From: Chitinophagales bacterium
GTDB taxonomy: Bacteria; Bacteroidota; Bacteroidia; Chitinophagales; BACL12
Assembly (NCBI GenBank): GCA_014380545.1
Contig: JACMJP010000029.1
Location: 1-12,993 of the forward strand
Direction of reading: 5' to 3'
Length of the DNA: 12,993 nucleotides
Shown here: positions 7,035-12,993 of the stretch, piece by piece
Position numbering within the stretch: position 1 is the stretch's first letter
Layout: each line of letters starts with the position of its first letter
Notes under the pieces: generated by a model
What the model was told of the DNA's origin: nothing
What the model saw: the letters and a program-made list of their open reading frames with translations, nothing else
Databases searched by the model: none
Position numbers and translations under genes: made by a program

Positions 7035-7046
7035 GTTGTAAAATTA
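7035..7046 (-). promoter_or_regulatory. Promoter-like box proximal to asnS, inverted copy of the rpoN box
   Basis: The minus strand reads TAATTTTACAAC. Its first eight bases match TAnnTTTG except for the last. It sits 24 nt upstream of the asnS ATG. The same 12 bases occur on the plus strand at 7254-7265 before rpoN, at a similar distance from its ATG. No -33 TTG is seen at the usual spacing here, so it may be a second, weaker asnS promoter. Confidence 0.3.
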
Positions 7047-7094
7047 AGTGTTAAAATATTTCAGAAATAAATAAAATACTGGAAAAATGTTTGG

Positions 7095-7123
7095 AAAAAA
7101 ATTAATTCCCCCGGCGGGGATTA
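7095..7123 (-). terminator. Intrinsic terminator upstream of asnS
   Basis: On the minus strand, TAAT-CCCC, loop GCCG and GGGG-A-ATTA form an 8-bp stem with one bulged A, followed by A and seven Ts (7101-7095). The G+C-rich core stands out in very A+T-rich DNA. There is no T-run on the plus side, so it works only in the asnS direction. No annotated gene ends here, and asnS begins about 80 nt later, so a role in premature termination within the asnS leader is likely; it could instead end a separate small RNA. Confidence 0.6.
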
Positions 7124-7155
7124 TGCGTAAGATTCGTATTTAAAAAGAAGATCAT
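7102..7155 (-). CDS. Possible Asn-rich leader peptide of asnS (17 codons)
   Basis: The frame reads MIFFLNTNLTHNPRRGN and then TAA. Four of 17 codons are Asn (AAT at codons 6, 8, 12 and 17). It starts 5 nt after a full TAnnTTTG box, so its mRNA would be leaderless. Codon 12 abuts the 5' arm of the terminator hairpin and the stop codon falls in the 3' arm, so a ribosome on this frame would directly affect hairpin folding. This is the geometry expected of a leader peptide sensing charged tRNA-Asn for the downstream asparaginyl-tRNA synthetase. A 17-codon frame can occur by chance and AAT is common in A+T-rich DNA, so the call rests on the combination of promoter, terminator, codon content and the identity of the next gene. 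Confidence 0.4.
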   Translation of the reverse strand: MIFFLNTNLTHNPRRGN

Positions 7156-7160
7156 ACCCG

Positions 7161-7188
7161 CAAATATAAATAACTGTTTTTGTATCAA
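7161..7188 (-). promoter_or_regulatory. Promoter of the asnS leader or a small RNA
   Basis: The minus strand carries TTG (7188-7186), a 17-nt spacer and TATATTTG (7168-7161), a full match to TAnnTTTG with spacing reported for Flavobacteriia promoters. The start site would be at about 7155, the A of the leader ATG. It is the best promoter match in this intergenic region. Confidence 0.5.
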
Positions 7189-7220
7189 CACTATAAATAA
7201 AATATTTGAAACAAACTAAT

Positions 7221-7230
7221 TGCTTAAGCA
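7221..7230. repeat. 10-bp palindrome at the -33 position of rpoN
   Basis: TGCTTAAGCA is a perfect palindrome touching the TTG at 7231-7233 proposed as the rpoN -33 element. A repressor bound there would block that promoter. It is short and may be chance. Confidence 0.25.
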
Positions 7231-7265
7231 TTGTATGCCATGAAATGTTGAACTAATTTTACAAC
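7231..7265 (+). promoter_or_regulatory. Probable rpoN promoter
   Basis: TTG (7231-7233), a 20-nt spacer and TAATTTTA (7254-7261) match the Bacteroidota pattern except for the final G. The box ends 21 nt before the rpoN ATG. The following ACAAC extends its identity with the box before asnS to 12 bases. Confidence 0.4.
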
Positions 7266-7282
7266 ATTATTGAACACCAGCA

Positions 7283-8764
7283 ATGTTGAACCAGAGATTA
7301 AGTCAGAAGCAACTACAGAAATTATCGCCGCAGCAGATACAATTAATGAAATTACTGCAGGTGCCGACTGATCAGTTAGATCAACGGATTAAAGAAGAGA
7401 TGGAAATGAACCCAGCACTCGAAGAGGGCGATGAATATGAAGATGGGGAAGAAACAACAGAAGATCTTTTTAATGAAGCTGAAAATGGTGAAGAGGAAAA
7501 ACCTGAAGAAGAAAAAGAAGTTGATGATGAAGTTGACCTTACTGATTATTTAGATGATGATGAGGTACCGGACTATAAAACAAAAGATGACAATTATGGC
7601 GATGATGAAGAAGATAAAAGGACCCCGCCTTATGCTGTAAGAGAAACATTTCACGAAAATCTTGATAAACAAATTGGGATGGTTGAGATGGATGACCGTC
7701 AGCGAACTATTGCCAGGCAAATAATTGGCAGTATTGATGATGATGGTTATTTAAGAAGAGAAATAAGCGCTATAGTTGATGACCTTGCTTTTTCTGCTAA
7801 TGTTGAGACCACAGAAGAAGAAATTCTTGAAATATTGGATATTGTTCAGGGCTTTGATCCGGCGGGAATTGGTTCAAGAAACCTGAGAGAATGTTTATTG
7901 TTACAATTAGAAAGAAAGGCGCAAACAAAAACAGTAAGACTTGCCACTTTAATTATTGATGAATATTTTGATGAATTCACAAAAAAACATTACGAGAAAC
8001 TGCAGGCAAAATTGAAATGTGAAGAGAGTGATTTAAAAAATGCTTTTGATGAGATATTAAAATTAAATCCCAAACCGGGCGGAAGTGCAAAAGAAGATGG
8101 CAACGCATTTAATCAAATTGTAATTCCTGATTTCACAATTACAAACGCTGCAGGCGAACTTGAATTAAAATTAAACAGCAGGAATGCGCCTGAATTAAGA
8201 GTGAGCGGCGATTTTAAAACGATGATGCAGGAATATAAGGCGGGCGATAAAAAAGACAAGAAGCAGAAAGAAGCTGTAATGTTCATCAAACAAAAAATTG
8301 ATTCTGCAAAATGGTTTATTGATGCAATTAAACAAAGGCAGCATACTCTTTATTCAACCATGCATGAAATTATGATGCATCAGTATGATTTCTTTTTAAC
8401 GGGAGATGAAACACAAATGAACCCCATGATATTAAAAGACATTGCGGAAAAAACAGGTTTAGATATTTCAACAGTAAGCAGGGTTGCAAACAGTAAATAT
8501 GTTGTTACCGAATTCGGAACCTATCCTTTAAAATATTTTTTTAGCGAATCTTTAACAACAGATACAGGTGAGGAAGTAAGTACAAGAGAAGTGAAAAAAA
8601 TATTGAGCGGTTTAATTGACCTGGAAGATAAAAAAATACCGCTAAGTGATCAGGAATTAACAGAAGCATTACAGAAAAAAGGATATAATATTGCAAGAAG
8701 AACTGTGGCGAAATACAGGGAACAATTAGATATTCCGGTTGCAAGATTGAGAAAGGAATTATAA
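7283..8764 (+). CDS. rpoN: RNA polymerase sigma-54 factor
   Basis: Sigma-54 directs RNA polymerase to -24/-12 promoters that need an ATP-driven activator to open. The 493-residue protein is of usual length. Region I is at residues 1-48 (LSQKQLQKLSPQQIQLMKLL and EMNPALEEG), and a strongly acidic region II follows at about 48-112. The core-binding domain spans about 120-310, including FDPAGIGSRNLRECLLLQLE at 191-210. The DNA-binding part has a helix-turn-helix near 384-410 (LKDIAEKTGLDISTVSRVAN). The RpoN box ARRTVAKYRE is intact at 471-480 and reads to the end of the protein. It faces asnS divergently and probably heads a unit with the two following plus-strand genes. No sigma-54 activator gene (AAA+ enhancer-binding protein) lies in the window. 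Confidence 0.97.
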   Translation: MLNQRLSQKQLQKLSPQQIQLMKLLQVPTDQLDQRIKEEMEMNPALEEGDEYEDGEETTEDLFNEAENGEEEKPEEEKEVDDEVDLTDYLDDDEVPDYKTKDDNYGDDEEDKRTPPYAVRETFHENLDKQIGMVEMDDRQRTIARQIIGSIDDDGYLRREISAIVDDLAFSANVETTEEEILEILDIVQGFDPAGIGSRNLRECLLLQLERKAQTKTVRLATLIIDEYFDEFTKKHYEKLQAKLKCEESDLKNAFDEILKLNPKPGGSAKEDGNAFNQIVIPDFTITNAAGELELKLNSRNAPELRVSGDFKTMMQEYKAGDKKDKKQKEAVMFIKQKIDSAKWFIDAIKQRQHTLYSTMHEIMMHQYDFFLTGDETQMNPMILKDIAEKTGLDISTVSRVANSKYVVTEFGTYPLKYFFSESLTTDTGEEVSTREVKKILSGLIDLEDKKIPLSDQELTEALQKKGYNIARRTVAKYREQLDIPVARLRKEL

Positions 8765-8823
8765 GGTTTCAGGTTTGAAAGGTTGATGGTTATTTATTGT
8801 GCTTATTTTAATACTCATTATTC

Positions 8824-9438
8824 ATGAAAAACTTTTTCGGTCATTTTATATCAATTGTATTTCAGCCTTTATTCTTACCGCTATATGGAACTCTGTATAT
8901 AATTTATTCAAACCCATACATGTTTCCCGATAAATTTGAAAACTACCAGAATATTCTGCGCATTGCATTAAATACTTTTTTTTTCCCCGCTGTAATCGTA
9001 TTGCTTTTGTATAAATTGAAATTTGTGAAGGGTGTTAATTTGAAGAACCGGCAGGACAGAATTATTCCTTATGTGGCAGCAATGATGTGTTATATCTGGA
9101 CATTTTATGTTTATTATCATGAACAATTAAACCCCACAATAACATTTATCTTACTTGGTTCATGCATATCTATTTTTCTTGCATTCATGATAAATACACT
9201 TGTAATGAAAGTGAGCATGCACACCACAGGTGGTGGTGGATTAGTTGCAATGATGCTTATTTTAATTCCTTTTTCTTACTTTAATCCGCTGTTGATCTTT
9301 ATAATCTCTATACTTGTTGCCGGAGCTATCGGCTCAGCACGATTAGCTTTACATGCACACACTACCCGTGAAGTGTATTATGGATATTTGATTGGTTTTT
9401 TTAGTTTTATGATAGCTACGAATTTGTATCCATTATAA
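8824..9438 (+). CDS. PAP2-like integral membrane protein
   Basis: This 204-residue protein has about six hydrophobic segments (roughly 8-28, 44-64, 82-98, 105-127, 141-168 and 186-203) and is surely in the inner membrane. Three short blocks resemble the type 2 phosphatidic acid phosphatase motifs: K74-NRQDRIIP (motif 1-like), S131-M-H133 in place of SGH, and Arg173-x5-His179-x3-Glu183 in place of SRx5Hx3D. PAP2 enzymes remove phosphate from lipid substrates such as undecaprenyl diphosphate. Here motif 1 does not fit its usual spacing and the motif 3 Asp is Glu, so activity is uncertain. It starts 59 nt after rpoN and the next gene follows 9 nt after its stop. A run of nine Ts (8976-8984) encodes part of its second segment. 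An alternative is an inactive PAP2-fold membrane protein. Confidence 0.65.
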   Translation: MKNFFGHFISIVFQPLFLPLYGTLYIIYSNPYMFPDKFENYQNILRIALNTFFFPAVIVLLLYKLKFVKGVNLKNRQDRIIPYVAAMMCYIWTFYVYYHEQLNPTITFILLGSCISIFLAFMINTLVMKVSMHTTGGGGLVAMMLILIPFSYFNPLLIFIISILVAGAIGSARLALHAHTTREVYYGYLIGFFSFMIATNLYPL

Positions 9439-9447
9439 ATTGCTGTT

Positions 9448-10284
9448 ATGAAAATGATTTTTATTCTTCTTCCTGTATTCTTTTTTATTGAAATCATCTC
9501 TGCACAACAACTTACACATAAAGAATATGCAAAACATCTTAAAAAAATTAACCAGTCAAAAGAAGAAGCAAGTGTTGTTATAAGTCTTGATACAATTTAT
9601 AACAAAGGAGAAGCATATGCACTTTTTATTAAGGTTACGTCTGCTGGTAAAGATTACAGTGTAAAAAATTTGTCAGGAAATGAGCTGATTTATTGGAGGT
9701 TTAACAGTTATGATAATCCTGAATATACCGGTAATATAGGCTCAGTGCAAAAAAATTATTATTATGAAATTATTTTCCCCGCAAACCAAAAAAGATGTGA
9801 GACAGAATTTAAAACAGTACAACAAATGGGTGATTTTATTTTGGAGAATGATTTAATTCATGAAAACGGTTTAAATGAAGACGCAGTTGACGGGCTCATA
9901 CAGGCTTATGGGAATAAATATTCGACTAAACGCAATAAACCTGTGCAGGTATTTTATGGTGAAGACTCAGGAAAGGAATACAAACTTGCTGAAAGAGACA
10001 GAACAAAACTTATAACCTTAAACAATAACTTAATTGAACAGGATAATATTATTATAGGGAGTATTGAAAGTAAAACAAAGAATGAAGGAGTAGTAACATA
10101 TTTTAATTATACCATTAAATTACAGGACGGAACTACGATAGCTACAGCAAAACATCAGAACTACGGAGCAGAGGATATAGAAATAAAAACTATGAAAGAC
10201 AGTAAAATTATTCGTTTGGCAAAGCCAGATTACTGGATTGATAAAACAATTGTGCAATATTTAATAGATAATTTTTACCTGTAA
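9448..10284 (+). CDS. Exported protein of unknown function
   Basis: I do not recognise this 278-residue protein. Residues 1-19 (MKMIFILLPVFFFIEIISA) look like a signal peptide with a likely cut before Gln20, so it is probably periplasmic or on the cell surface; no lipobox Cys is present. The mature part shows alternating polar and hydrophobic residues suggesting beta strands around residues 30-110 (YALFIKVTSAGKDYSVKNLS) and 190-255, with a more helical charged segment between. There are no clear catalytic motifs and a single Cys in the mature part. It starts 9 nt after the PAP2-like gene and ends just before a strong terminator, so it is the last gene of the rpoN unit. No signs of truncation. 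Confidence 0.8.
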   Translation: MKMIFILLPVFFFIEIISAQQLTHKEYAKHLKKINQSKEEASVVISLDTIYNKGEAYALFIKVTSAGKDYSVKNLSGNELIYWRFNSYDNPEYTGNIGSVQKNYYYEIIFPANQKRCETEFKTVQQMGDFILENDLIHENGLNEDAVDGLIQAYGNKYSTKRNKPVQVFYGEDSGKEYKLAERDRTKLITLNNNLIEQDNIIIGSIESKTKNEGVVTYFNYTIKLQDGTTIATAKHQNYGAEDIEIKTMKDSKIIRLAKPDYWIDKTIVQYLIDNFYL

Positions 10285-10285
10285 T

Positions 10286-10321
10286 AAAAAAAGCCTTCCG
10301 AATTCCTTCGGAAGACTTTCT
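10286..10321. terminator. Strong bidirectional intrinsic terminator between convergent genes
   Basis: CTTCCGAA (10295-10302), loop TTCC and TTCGGAAG (10307-10314) form a perfect 8-bp stem. After one mismatch the stem continues with AAAG (10290-10293) against CTTT (10316-10319). The plus strand continues CTTTCTTA; the minus strand continues CTTTTTTTATT. It begins right after the stop of the exported-protein gene and also faces the batD-batE transcript, though that stops 140 nt away. Confidence 0.8.
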
Positions 10322-10459
10322 TACCCTAAACCTAAAACTATGGAAAATCTCTACTTAAAGAGGAAAGAACTGACCCAATAACTCAAATACAATGCAAAAT
10401 GTTGTGCAAGAAATATTTTTAACTTTTCTTTTACATTTAGCTGACATATAAAATGTCTA
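10322..10459. other. Unexplained intergenic segment between convergent genes
   Basis: The segment is less A+T-skewed than the other gaps. On the plus strand, CCTAAACCTAAAACT precedes an ATG at 10340 opening a 13-codon frame, MENLYLKRKELTQ, that ends at 10381. On the minus strand, TGTATTTG (10391-10384) is one base from a -7 box and would launch an RNA of about 90 nt ending at the terminator at 10286-10321. A small hairpin, GACAT-ATAAA-ATGTC (10443-10457), lies just past the batE stop without a T-run. I cannot say which, if any, is functional. Confidence 0.3.
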
Positions 10460-11215
10460 TTAAATTTTTTCTATCGCAGAATCCATTAACCAGCCTATTA
10501 CGCCATTTGCCATTTTCACCTTTGTCCAATTTTTATCAGTATCAAGTATTTGCACTTTTAAGCCTTCATGTAAAATAGTAAGATTTGTTTCACTTTCTGA
10601 AGGCCCGCTCTTTATTATAGCGCTTGGAGAAAGAATAATTGCAAATTGATAATTTTTATCGTAAGACATTTTGCTAAGTGTTGCAATAAGCAGAAATATG
10701 AATACGATAAATGTAATGAGGGCAGAATAAAAGCCAAGTTTTCTAAGTTTCAATTTTTTGGATATACGATACAGTGCAAATGCAGATAATGATATCCAAA
10801 TAAAAATGATAGAAATGATACCAAAAGTTTTTGCTGTTCCCAAATTGATGAAATTTTTCCACCATTGAATGATGAATAATTCCCCAACAGGCTGTAATTG
10901 ATCTTTAATACGCAAATTAGCCAAATGTAAATTAAATATTACGTCTTCATTGCCAGGGTCAAGCTTCAAACATCTTTCATAATTTAAGATTGCTCTTCCC
11001 ATTTGCCCGTTTTTATAATAAGCATTGCCAAGGTTATAGTAAATTTCTGCTGAAGCCCCGTTTGCTTTCAGGATATCTTCATACATGTTTATTGCCTGGT
11101 TGTAATTTTTACTTTCGTACAATTCATTTGCTTTGGTATATCTGGAAGAGTTATCCTGAGCAAACATTTGCAGAGAGAAAAAAAATGCACATATATAAAT
11201 AAGTAAGTGTTTCAT
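10460..11215 (-). CDS. batE: BatE-like protein: TPR, two membrane segments, SH3-like domain
   Basis: This 251-residue protein has a signal peptide (MKHLLIYICAFFFSLQMFAQ, residues 1-20) and TPR repeats at about 22-100 (YTKANELYESKNYNQAINMY; AEIYYNLGNAYYKNGQMGRA). Two membrane helices follow at about 131-149 and 161-180, then a bacterial SH3-like domain at about 190-251 with the typical GLKVQIL...NWTKVKMANGVIGWL. This order is characteristic of BatE of the Bat (Bacteroides aerotolerance) operon, an envelope complex linked to oxidative stress resistance whose mechanism is not settled. The start codon overlaps the batD stop as ATGA, indicating translational coupling. batA-batC and the MoxR ATPase would be expected past the right edge. 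The nearest strong terminator is at 10286-10321. Confidence 0.88.
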   Translation of the reverse strand: MKHLLIYICAFFFSLQMFAQDNSSRYTKANELYESKNYNQAINMYEDILKANGASAEIYYNLGNAYYKNGQMGRAILNYERCLKLDPGNEDVIFNLHLANLRIKDQLQPVGELFIIQWWKNFINLGTAKTFGIISIIFIWISLSAFALYRISKKLKLRKLGFYSALITFIVFIFLLIATLSKMSYDKNYQFAIILSPSAIIKSGPSESETNLTILHEGLKVQILDTDKNWTKVKMANGVIGWLMDSAIEKI

Positions 11216-12993
11216 TCTCTTATTTCCGCTTCTAATTGTGTAATTATTTTTATGGCTTTTTTATGTGTTTCTGATAAGCTGCCGCTTGCTGATTGTGGTG
11301 CAAATAGCGCAAGTTCACATTCATCCAATAATTGCAATACATCATGCTGAATAGTTTCACTCACATGGTAACGATTTAAATAACTACTAATATTTTCTTT
11401 TGATAATGTACTTTTTGGGATATTAAATTTATCCTCCAGATAACCCCATAACGCTCTAATGGCTTCATTATAAAATGCTTTGCTTTCATTTTTCTTTGCA
11501 AATGCTTCTGCCTGCTTCAATCTTTTCTTTGCAATTGCTGTTGCTCTTTTATTTTTTAAAGCAACTACATTGCTTTCCAATTTATTTCTTTTTGCCGTTG
11601 AGAAAAAAATAAATGCCCCCAATAAAAAAGGAAGGCCAATAGCAGAATAAAACAAAGGGATTGCTAAATTATCTTCACCTGATAAAAATTCCGGCTCATC
11701 TTTATTAATAAAGCGGATGTCTTCGGCAAGCATTTGCACATCTTCCTTATTAACACCAGTACCTATACCAGTGTAATTCGGACCTTCTTCAATGTTTACA
11801 TTATAAGATTGCGATGTGAGTGTAACATATTGTTTTTTTGAAGGATTGAAATAACTCCATGTATGAGCAGGAATTGTAAATTCTCCGGGTGATCTTGGAA
11901 TTAATAAATATTCAAAAATTCTTGAGTTATCTGCTTCTGTAATTTCCGGATCATACGTTTCCCAGCCCGGGGGTAGATTTAATACAGGAGCCTCAAATAA
12001 ATTTAAATTCCCAGTGCCGTTTATAATAACTCTGTAAGTTAATGGCTCATCTGTTTTTGTTTCAGTATTATTTAATTCAGTTTGCATGGTGAAATTTCCA
12101 ACTGCGCCATTAAAATCAGAGGGGGCATTTGGTGGAAGATCATTTACTTTTATTTTTACCGTGGGTGATGAAGTTGAAATGTTTACATTTTCATATTTAT
12201 TCGAAAAAGGATCTGGGAATGAATCACCAAAAAAATCTTCAAACGGATCACGGCTCTTTTTCTTTGATTTTGTTTTTACAGCGACAATTGCATCAATACT
12301 AAATGGATCAACTTCGAGATCGCCTGCCTGCTGTGCAGTTAGCACTGTTTTTTTGATTATATAAACAACATAGGATTGTCCGTTTATTGTTTCATAAGTT
12401 GGCGGACTGTTACTTACATCAATGTCATCTGCATAGAAACCGTTGAATTTTGGGACTTTATTCATACCTGTCACCTGGTGGTCTGCAATTGCTGAATTGC
12501 GATTGATATATAACTTAAATGTTATAGTAGTTTCCTCCCCACGATAAATTTCAGCTTCACTCACTTCCGTTTTTATAAAATAATTTTCTTTTACATATTT
12601 ATTTAAATCTGTTGCCTGATCTGATGAATTATTATTTTGTGTAACAGGCGCTTCGGTTACTTCAATTGTTATAGGTTGTGATGTAAGATTATCATTACCA
12701 CATTTAATACTTGCTGAACCAATTGTAAATTTTCCTATGGATTTTGGCTGTAGCGCATAATTGAATGAAACACTTTGTGTTGTTTTGCCATTGATCATTG
12801 ATATTTGCGAGGATTGATTCGGTCCTCCTACAACATAAAAATCGCTTAACACAGGGGCCTTAAAATTTTTTCCATCACAATTTGAAATGGTAAAACTCAA
12901 GGTGAATCTTTCGCTTACACCTACCTTGTTCTTATTTACTGTTGCAGTAAAATTTGTTTGTGCAAATAATTGTACAGATATAAGTAACAGAGC
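11212..12993 (-). CDS. batD: BatD protein, start lost at the window edge
   Basis: The frame is open to the window edge, giving 593 visible residues. The first visible residues, ALLLISVQLFAQ, are the end of a signal peptide followed by TNFTATVNKNKVGVSERFTL, so only a few N-terminal residues are missing. The large extracytoplasmic part consists of several Ig-like beta domains typical of the BatD oxygen-tolerance family, with a basic then Asp-Pro-Phe-rich linker (KKKSRDPFEDFFGDSFPDPF) at visible residues 253-272. A membrane helix lies at about 442-465 (NLAIPLFYSAIGLPFLLGAF), followed by a Lys-rich, helical cytoplasmic tail of about 128 residues. A TTG at 12900 could give an ORF with no signal peptide, but the upstream codons clearly belong to this protein. 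It overlaps batE by ATGA. Confidence 0.93.
   Translation of the reverse strand, partial: ALLLISVQLFAQTNFTATVNKNKVGVSERFTLSFTISNCDGKNFKAPVLSDFYVVGGPNQSSQISMINGKTTQSVSFNYALQPKSIGKFTIGSASIKCGNDNLTSQPITIEVTEAPVTQNNNSSDQATDLNKYVKENYFIKTEVSEAEIYRGEETTITFKLYINRNSAIADHQVTGMNKVPKFNGFYADDIDVSNSPPTYETINGQSYVVYIIKKTVLTAQQAGDLEVDPFSIDAIVAVKTKSKKKSRDPFEDFFGDSFPDPFSNKYENVNISTSSPTVKIKVNDLPPNAPSDFNGAVGNFTMQTELNNTETKTDEPLTYRVIINGTGNLNLFEAPVLNLPPGWETYDPEITEADNSRIFEYLLIPRSPGEFTIPAHTWSYFNPSKKQYVTLTSQSYNVNIEEGPNYTGIGTGVNKEDVQMLAEDIRFINKDEPEFLSGEDNLAIPLFYSAIGLPFLLGAFIFFSTAKRNKLESNVVALKNKRATAIAKKRLKQAEAFAKKNESKAFYNEAIRALWGYLEDKFNIPKSTLSKENISSYLNRYHVSETIQHDVLQLLDECELALFAPQSASGSLSETHKKAIKIITQLEAEIRE

Noticed and set aside
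7015..7282. T-box riboswitch upstream of asnS
   Set aside because: No T-box core sequence or specifier stem is visible, and T-boxes are mainly a Firmicutes feature; the short Asn-rich frame with terminator explains the region better.
8541..8744. 67-residue minus-strand frame inside rpoN
   Set aside because: Antisense to the DNA-binding region of rpoN, with no start context or recognisable domain.
12086..12364. 92-residue plus-strand frame antisense to batD
   Set aside because: It lies across conserved BatD sequence and has no independent support.
12898..12900. TTG start codon for batD at 12900
   Set aside because: The frame is open to the window edge and the upstream codons give a signal peptide end and the first strand of BatD, so the true start lies outside.

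Overview
The window looks like a chromosomal segment of a Bacteroidota bacterium, most likely from the Chitinophagaceae or a related family. The evidence is low G+C, candidate promoters of the Bacteroidota type (TTG/TTTG, then TAnnTTTG), little use of Shine-Dalgarno sites, an RluB-type pseudouridine synthase with a very long charged N-terminal extension, and batD-batE genes. No tRNA or rRNA gene, CRISPR array, insertion sequence or phage gene was seen. The genes are mostly core or housekeeping.

Layout from left to right. (1) Minus strand, 1-1933: a papain-like C1 peptidase cut off by the left edge, preceded in transcription order by an exported thioredoxin-fold protein with a CGHC active site. 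(2) Plus strand, 2023-4411: scpB (chromosome segregation) and an rluB-like gene overlapping it by 44 nt. (3) Minus strand, 4416-7014: asnS, then an isopenicillin-N-synthase-like Fe(II)/2-oxoglutarate oxygenase. (4) A 268-nt divergent intergenic region, 7015-7282. (5) Plus strand, 7283-10284: rpoN (sigma-54), a PAP2-like integral membrane protein and an unrecognised exported protein, ending at a strong terminator. (6) Minus strand, 10460-12993: batD (cut off by the right edge) and batE, overlapping by ATGA.

The most interesting region is upstream of asnS. On the minus strand, a promoter-like TTG-N17-TATATTTG is followed 5 nt later by an ATG that opens a 17-codon reading frame, MIFFLNTNLTHNPRRGN. 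Four of its codons are Asn. The frame runs straight through a GC-rich hairpin followed by seven Ts, a classic intrinsic terminator shape, about 80 nt before asnS. This arrangement suggests a leader-peptide attenuator in which asparaginyl-tRNA supply controls asparaginyl-tRNA synthetase. A second promoter-like element closer to asnS is an important caveat.

Other points of interest are a coiled-coil insertion of about 75 residues in AsnRS, a 14-residue tandem repeat inside the purine-biased RluB extension, a PAP2-like protein with a D-to-E change in its third motif, and a 175-nt stretch between convergent genes that may encode a small RNA.
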